Source of the DNA: Oscillospiraceae bacterium
Lineage (GTDB): Bacteria; Bacillota; Clostridia; Oscillospirales; Oscillospiraceae
Assembly: GCA_020025275.1 (NCBI GenBank)
Contig: JAHHSI010000001.1
Coordinates: 124,001-188,000 of the forward strand
DNA length: 64,000 nucleotides
Direction of reading: 5' to 3'
Part shown: positions 60,301 through 64,000 of the stretch, one piece after another
Layout of the letters: each line of letters opens with the position of its first letter
How positions within the stretch are numbered: the first letter of the stretch is position 1
The notes under the pieces: generated by a model
The model's input: the letters and a program-made list of their open reading frames with translations, nothing else
The model's database searches: none
Told to the model about the DNA's origin: nothing
Position numbers and translations under genes: made by a program

Positions 60301-60736
60301 TGACATCAAAGCGGACGATCAGATTGGTGCCCTCGACAGCGAGCTGCACATTGGAGAACATGGGCTGATCGTTTTCCGTGACCCAGGACGCCAGAGGGCC
60401 GCCGTTCTTGGCGTAGGGGAAGTAATCGGGGTCCACATACAGCCGGCTGCGGTCGCGGGTCAACGAGAGCGTGACCTTGCTGAGATCCACAGCGGCAAGC
60501 TCCTCCGCGGTCTTTGCTGTAGGAACCGTGACGCTTAGGCTGGCATCTTCGGTCAGAGAAACCTGTAACTGAATATCGTCGTAAGCTGTATACTTGTCAG
60601 CCAGAGATATACCGGACTCCGTACTGTCGGTGTTCAGTTCGGATACGGTAGCGAATGCTGTGCTGGGCAGGGCCATCATCAGGACGAGGATCAGAGAAAT
60701 CCACGTAACGCTGCGTTTTTTCCACATACGATTCAT
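57311..60736 (-). CDS. wall-anchored M14-family zinc carboxypeptidase
   Basis: 1141 aa. Signal peptide ending PSTAFA; beta-rich region 35-~190; M14 peptidase domain ~200-520 with zinc motif H-T-N-E (ITNCHTNENSCVNG, ~291), PTMNPVGYENGTRATS and PCTPPHEPNYEYD. Long C-terminal region ~520-1080 without a recognised domain but of periplasmic-binding-like character. Ends PETPNEGTNPETGDFMN, hydrophobic helix, RRRKNRP: a sortase-type anchor (NPxTGD). Likely a cell-surface peptidase for diet or host peptides or for peptidoglycan stems. Promoter with an overlapping 17-bp palindrome upstream. Confidence 0.9.
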   Translation of the reverse strand: MNRMWKKRSVTWISLILVLMMALPSTAFATVSELNTDSTESGISLADKYTAYDDIQLQVSLTEDASLSVTVPTAKTAEELAAVDLSKVTLSLTRDRSRLYVDPDYFPYAKNGGPLASWVTENDQPMFSNVQLAVEGTNLIVRFDVSCFFYTDELHGVSGLKGVDYSTPHTNGMYFIDYCGYFDFTAALEEETLGSVHAKVVPYDSFRTIYEMYYELEDMAAHHADDRYVSLETMGHTTQRSYDIPYLVVASDKAAVDRWLAYTDLAENDPAEALRQLESGELADLKVPMLITNCHTNENSCVNGILNFAQIMTRLDTVDDYDIITGLTQAGKERIAYERSEVFNSVLPASMEGICNEYGLIRGDQGIYTHEDGTKYGYSAPVDMAKYYTMDQDTSLKISDLLDHVIFLIAPTMNPVGYENGTRATSLGYDPNRDEVNQTMYEDANLQHTIGTWNPMVYDEIHGRIEGMLIEPCTPPHEPNYEYDLIAKQFVELGESLGAACIVNNDAYNSYEMPARDYLHRADGGGVVWDAPWDDSYTNTGGQFPPLIGTCGITWEMPAYDDITAERVIPYGLLGQASYISGNKQELLRNQARLFQRGVKNANSNQEVAPFFVNQFNEISPEQAALMRPVHDGEGENGNFYCECFIIPMDPYHQRNLEDAAEALKYLTRNDVKVHVANKAFVYDGVEYPTGTLIVSMHQAKRSLAHSQLFPGTFLNGWTGLFSESFAQQPYARGYDIITVAEPDAYKDIMAICTSPLDYSDAMTYLRGYNGCFLGVEGADVIIENASEDAVIAVNELLRAGKTVAMITEGDDKSDFICSYEDYLSIADQYILRAEGVYGKDMEATVLTKAPQVFLTGEPAKRDSGYSGFAAWNFNYNFDKVALQRMGIDMVYSIDEADAILGAGSPNEEVLAAAKAGTPYMLWGGAASSIGELVPGATLVNCNDGVDLLAHVTYLTDEMITASYVKEGDDIMYEYGVNHFDTLPGEANVLIKNAGKTPLQGCITTLTEEEKTNFDAYNNGVIAFSYREDNMNVVAFADTLTHKGHQSDEYTFISNFLFEQMMGEEKYVGVAAPGEPEKPVEPETPVEPEKPADPQQPETPNEGTNPETGDFMNLALWPVMMTLSAVCIVAAVGVRRRKNRP

Positions 60737-60769
60737 AACAGTTCTCCCTTCTTTTCAAATAGTTTGATA

Positions 60770-60786
60770 ATCTCTTGACAAGAGAT
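60770..60786. promoter_or_regulatory. 17-bp perfect palindrome, candidate operator of M14 gene
   Basis: ATCTCTTG-A-CAAGAGAT, 8-bp perfect arms, immediately downstream of the expected transcription start, between promoter and ribosome site of the M14 gene. Confidence 0.6.
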
Positions 60787-60795
60787 GCCACCAAC

Positions 60796-60824
60796 AAAAT
60801 ACCATTCAGGAGGGGTTCTGTCAA
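60796..60824 (-). promoter_or_regulatory. promoter of M14 carboxypeptidase gene
   Basis: Minus-strand TTGACA (60819-60824), 17-bp spacer, TATTTT (60796-60801), 60 nt before the ATG. Confidence 0.7.
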
Positions 60825-61013
60825 TAACAAAACACTATAACTTTGTATAGTTTGAATATATATTAAAAGTAAGCAGCTGCTAATTTGTACAATTTGTCAA
60901 AATACAGCAGAGGCCATTGACGATTATGACTGCTCCTGACGCACGGCGGTCCCCTTGCGGCGTATCTCTGGGCAGGAGTTACTATACACGGGGAAAAGCA
61001 GCGGCTCTATTTG

Positions 61014-61042
61014 TTGACAAATTCTGGAATATCCGATATAGT
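61014..61042 (+). promoter_or_regulatory. promoter of cobalamin-riboswitch transcript
   Basis: TTGACA (61014-61019), 17-bp spacer, TATAGT (61037-61042); transcription would start a few bases before the aptamer. Confidence 0.82.
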
Positions 61043-61060
61043 GGGCTTATCAGAATAGAT

Positions 61061-61228
61061 AGACCATCTGGTCACAATGCACTGCATTGTGTGAAACGGG
61101 AAACCGGTGATACTCCGGTACAGACACCCCTGCTGTGAAGTGGACGACGGAACAAAGATGCCATTGTTTTTCATCGAGAAGGCGTTCCGAAGGAAGAAGC
61201 TGAGTCAGAAAACCGGCCACGATGGTTT
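61061..61228 (+). ncRNA. cobalamin (B12) riboswitch aptamer
   Basis: Closing stem agaccatc (61061-61068) with gatggttt (61221-61228); 8-bp stem cacaatgc/gcattgtg; core GGGAAACCGGTGATACTCCG then GTACAGACACCCCTGCTGTGA, matching the conserved GGGAA..GGTG..TCC..CAG.C.CCC..CTGTGA order; and a B12 box AGTCAGAAAACCGGCC (61203-61218) close to AGYCMGgAgACCkGCC. Followed by an intrinsic terminator, so cobalamin binding should end transcription before the DUF4430 gene. Confidence 0.94.
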
Positions 61229-61285
61229 CGCATTCCGGGTGAGAAGGAAGCTGCTGCGATCAGGGGACGATGGTCCTGCGTTTGG

Positions 61286-61315
61286 ATTCTCTGCCGGGAG
61301 GCGGGGGATTTTTTT
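61286..61315 (+). terminator. riboswitch expression-platform terminator
   Basis: 10-bp stem (attctctgcc with ggcgggggat, including G-U pairs), loop GGGA, then T6. Lies between the aptamer and the ATG at 61401. Confidence 0.82.
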
Positions 61316-61400
61316 GTCCATCGATCCGTCACTGTGCGGCGGGTCGCAGAGACATAAAAGCATTTTGAACATACTGTCGGAAAACGAAAGGAAGGGTCGT

Positions 61401-63905
61401 ATGGAAAAGACAAAACGGAGCGGACGAGGACTGGCGTTCCTGCTGGCCTTGCTGCTCATGCTGCAAGGGATACCGGTGATGTCGGTTCAGGCAGCGGACG
61501 CAGCAGGAATGGAACCGGCGGTGGATGCACCATTCACAGCAAAGCTCGGTGAGCAGTCCCTGACGATCTTGGATGGCGGGCAGGTAGACTGCATCGAATG
61601 GGGCAGACCTGTGACCAAGCAGAACTACTGCGTGGTGCTGCCTGCGGGAAATCAGGAAACGCAGTTTACATACAACGGTATGAGCGGTCAGTTGGCCGTG
61701 AACAATTGCGAGCACTATGAAGATTACCTGTGGAAAAACACGGATAAGGCACTGAAGATCCTCGGTGATGGAGAGTACTATCATATCAAAAATGGCAGTA
61801 CCTTGTTCCACATTACATTCAAAGAGGCAGTGGAAAGAGAACAGGTCTCCCTGTCCGTAGAGGCGAGAACGGTAGGACAGGGGGATCTGATCTCCATGAC
61901 AGCGCTGTCTGTTCCGCAGGAAAACAGCACGGTGAAAGATGTCCTTGATGTAGCGGCACAGCAAAATAAGCTCCCCATTACGTACAGTGAGCAGGGAACC
62001 ATCGCAAGTATCGGTGCGCTGAAGGACAATGCGCAGGGCGGCGGATGGCGATGCTATGTCAATGGAAAGGCGATTTCTCAGTCGGTTCAGGACCAGCTCG
62101 TCAAGGAAAATGATGAGATCCGGATCCGCTATGCGGTGAGCGCAGCGGGCAGCGAACTGGACAAACCCCTCTATGCATATCTGCAGGCGCAGACAGCACA
62201 GGCTAAGGAAAAGCTGCGGGAGGATTATACACAAAGCAGCAAGACAGCTGTGGAAATTGCCGTGGCCAAAGCGGAGGAAGTTCTTGCAGATCCCCAGAAT
62301 AACAGCACGGAAACCGAGCGGGAGCTGCTGGTCAGCGAGGCGATCGGCAAGCTTGACCGGGCGGTGGCCAAGTTGGAAAAGGGAGATGCTGCAGTGGGCT
62401 CCGGCGTTCCCGATGATTTTGAAAACGACCTGTGGCTGCAGTATGATTTTAAAGAGATGAAGATCGGAGATACGGCGGAGATCTATCCCCGCCGCGTGCC
62501 GCAGATCATTGATAATGCCATCACGAACGGCGTCAAACGCCCCAACTTCAACTTTGAGGTGGTGCAGGGCAGCTCTGTTACGCTCAGTGACAATGAAAGT
62601 ACACAGAGCGTATCCGTGACGGCTGTTGAGGACGGCATCACAGTGGTGAAGGTCAGCTACGATGCCTTTGAAGGGTATGGAGCGTCCAGTCCCATCAATG
62701 CCGCCTATGTGGTCTTTCAGGTCAACAGCCAGCCGGCGGATCTGGCGATCCAGACCAGTTTGTCGTCCATTCGCTCCTATGATACGCTGTACTTTGCCGA
62801 AGGAGATACGGTTGAGCACACCTTTACCGTCGATGTTCCCGGGGCAGACAGCGTGAAAGTCACCTGCAACGACCAGGAGCTTACGGCCAATGCAGATGGT
62901 ACCTATACGGCACAACTGGAAAATCGCAGCAATGTGCTGGGGATCGAAGCACGGGATGCAGAAGGAAAGAGCAAGAGCTACTACCATGTGGTGGATGCCA
63001 GAAAGATCGAGATCCAAGTTCAGAATCTGAGCAATCCCGGACAGCCGTTTAAAATTAATGACCGGGCAAAAGTCAGCTTCAAGGGGATCACCATGCCGGT
63101 ATACAAGCTGGCCACCATTTACAATCCCTGCTTTGGTTCGGATGCGGACCAGTGGGGCAATGAGGCAAGCTATGTCCACTACCACAACGAAAAGCTGGGG
63201 GCCTTCAAGGGCTCGTGCCGCCAGTGGGATCTGGCCACCAACAACAGCTTTGAGGTCCTCTTTACCGAGGCCGGTGACTTTACCTTCACCGGCGGAAAGA
63301 TCCACTGCTATTGGTGGGGGGATCCGCTGGGCACTGACAAGACGATCATCCGGCATGAGGGCCCCAATATGAATGCCAACGTGGAGCATGATGATTTCTC
63401 CGTGCTGCCTGACTTTACCATCAAGGTGGGCAGCGAGGTCAGCGAGCATGTGCCGGTGAAGGGGATCACGCTCAATCAGACGGAACTTACGCTCAAGGAA
63501 GGCGAGAGCTTCCAGTTGAGCGCCACGGTCCTGCCGCAGGATGCGACTAACCAGAACTTCCAGTGGCGGCTCAGCAACGGTACCGGCTATTTCATCACCA
63601 TGGATGAAACCGGCCGGATCACCGCACACCATGCCAATCACGAGCATGTGCCCTTTGTTCTTGTGACAGTCACCACGGAAGAGGGGGAGTTCACAGCCAG
63701 CTGCAAGGTGACTGTGGTCAAGGCCGATGCGGAGAACTCCCAGCCGGACGCTTCGCTGCCCAACGGCGGTGGCACCGAGGCCCCCCAGACCGGAGACAGC
63801 GGCATGACCGCTTGGATCGTCGGCGGCACACTTTCGTTGGTGTGTGCCGCAGCACTTGTCTGCCTCCGGACGACTGGGGAAAAGAGGAAGGGCCGCTCCC
63901 GATAA
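61401..63905 (+). CDS. sortase-anchored surface protein with transcobalamin-like DUF4430 domain
   Basis: 834 aa. Signal peptide 1-~33 (VMSVQA). An N-terminal beta domain ~40-145, then DUF4430 (transcobalamin-like C-terminal fold) ~150-245: TVKDVLDVAAQQNKLPITYS, GGGWRCYVNGKAISQSVQDQ, ENDEIRIRYAV. Residues ~255-330 are a FIVAR-like helical bundle, ~350-680 Ig-like beta regions, ~683-775 a BIG2 domain (VKGITLNQTELTLKEGESFQ). Ends EAPQTGDSGMT, hydrophobic helix, KRKGRSR: a cell-wall anchor. The B12 riboswitch in its leader and the B12-carrier-like domain together predict a corrinoid-capturing wall protein. Ligand binding is inferred. Confidence 0.88.
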   Translation: MEKTKRSGRGLAFLLALLLMLQGIPVMSVQAADAAGMEPAVDAPFTAKLGEQSLTILDGGQVDCIEWGRPVTKQNYCVVLPAGNQETQFTYNGMSGQLAVNNCEHYEDYLWKNTDKALKILGDGEYYHIKNGSTLFHITFKEAVEREQVSLSVEARTVGQGDLISMTALSVPQENSTVKDVLDVAAQQNKLPITYSEQGTIASIGALKDNAQGGGWRCYVNGKAISQSVQDQLVKENDEIRIRYAVSAAGSELDKPLYAYLQAQTAQAKEKLREDYTQSSKTAVEIAVAKAEEVLADPQNNSTETERELLVSEAIGKLDRAVAKLEKGDAAVGSGVPDDFENDLWLQYDFKEMKIGDTAEIYPRRVPQIIDNAITNGVKRPNFNFEVVQGSSVTLSDNESTQSVSVTAVEDGITVVKVSYDAFEGYGASSPINAAYVVFQVNSQPADLAIQTSLSSIRSYDTLYFAEGDTVEHTFTVDVPGADSVKVTCNDQELTANADGTYTAQLENRSNVLGIEARDAEGKSKSYYHVVDARKIEIQVQNLSNPGQPFKINDRAKVSFKGITMPVYKLATIYNPCFGSDADQWGNEASYVHYHNEKLGAFKGSCRQWDLATNNSFEVLFTEAGDFTFTGGKIHCYWWGDPLGTDKTIIRHEGPNMNANVEHDDFSVLPDFTIKVGSEVSEHVPVKGITLNQTELTLKEGESFQLSATVLPQDATNQNFQWRLSNGTGYFITMDETGRITAHHANHEHVPFVLVTVTTEEGEFTASCKVTVVKADAENSQPDASLPNGGGTEAPQTGDSGMTAWIVGGTLSLVCAAALVCLRTTGEKRKGRSR

Positions 63906-64000
63906 AAGAGCCCCACAGCAACTGTCCATAGCACCCGACCGGTCGATGACCGGCCGCACATAGAGAAAAGCCCCCTGCAGGGAGCCTCCGTTGTCCGGAG
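63906..64000. other. 3' flank with inverted repeats, cut by window end
   Basis: Contains cgaccggtcgatgaccgg-type and ctccg/cggag inverted repeats; the last may be the start of a terminator but its tail is outside the window. No gene seen. Confidence 0.35.

Noticed and set aside
61329..63959. Open frame of 876 codons antisense to the DUF4430 protein
   Set aside because: Shadow of the real gene; would also run through the riboswitch terminator; composition not protein-like.

Overview
This window looks like chromosomal DNA from a GC-rich, low-G+C-phylum (Firmicutes) gut anaerobe of the class Clostridia, most probably an Oscillospiraceae/Ruminococcaceae-type organism. The support is the gene set and order (a glmU-prs-pth-mfd run as in Firmicutes, a SpoIIQ-like M23 protein, MetA plus MetY under a T-box, NPxTGD-like wall anchors), strong AGGAGG ribosome sites, sigma-A type promoters and a cobalamin riboswitch. 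I see no transposase, phage, plasmid or CRISPR locus. The genus assignment is inference.

Layout. 1-1.6 kb: 5' part of an RND efflux permease (minus, cut by the window edge). 1.8-6.1 kb: GntR/UTRA regulator, gapA, a histidine-kinase-like protein with no phospho-acceptor His, and mnmA. 6.2-10.6 kb (minus): DUF4340 lipoprotein, response regulator, sensor kinase, inositol-phosphatase-family protein, membrane protein and a 23-residue small ORF. The last four junctions mostly use 4-nt overlaps. 11-13.6 kb: an NMT1/THI5-type ABC importer (ATPase, permease, lipoprotein) behind a leader with a terminator hairpin. 13.6-19.6 kb: a putative glycoside hydrolase (DUF4015) divergent from a two-gene set in which a secreted lysozyme-like protein carries a C-terminal dockerin and the next gene encodes a membrane-anchored cohesin-like protein. 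19.6-22.4 kb: truA, a LysE-type exporter, a ROK sugar kinase, tRNA-Leu(UAG). 22.7-25.1 kb: a surface-protein gene that seems to have lost its 5' end, and a YjiH-family membrane protein. 25.7-29.8 kb: an AGCS symporter, then metA and metY read from a methionine T-box leader. 30-33.4 kb: TetR regulator and a LytS-like kinase with a SARP-type response regulator.

33.6-36.4 kb: pyridoxamine kinase, prfB, HAD phosphatase. 36.5-40.5 kb: a BusR-like GntR-RCK_C regulator leading an osmolyte-type ABC importer (ATPase with CBS pair, permease, permease fused to its binding protein). 40.5-46.5 kb (minus): SpoIIQ-like peptidase, gpsA, then a glycolytic run trmL-pgk-tpiA-gpmI (gapA lies apart at 2.8 kb). 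46.9-54.6 kb: glmU with a shrunken uridylyltransferase half, prs, pth, mfd, and a SurA-like protein. 54.7-57.0 kb: thiolase with an extra loop, pyrophosphatase, tRNA-Leu(UAA), initiator tRNA-Met. 57.3-63.9 kb: a wall-anchored M14 zinc carboxypeptidase divergent from a wall-anchored DUF4430 (transcobalamin-like) protein that is preceded by a complete cobalamin riboswitch and terminator.

The two most interesting systems are (i) the B12-riboswitch-controlled, sortase-anchored transcobalamin-like surface protein at 61.0-63.9 kb, which suggests corrinoid capture at the Gram-positive cell wall, and (ii) the cohesin/dockerin pair at 15.5-19.6 kb, which suggests a small cellulosome-like arrangement that tethers a peptidoglycan-hydrolase-like enzyme to the membrane rather than a cellulase.
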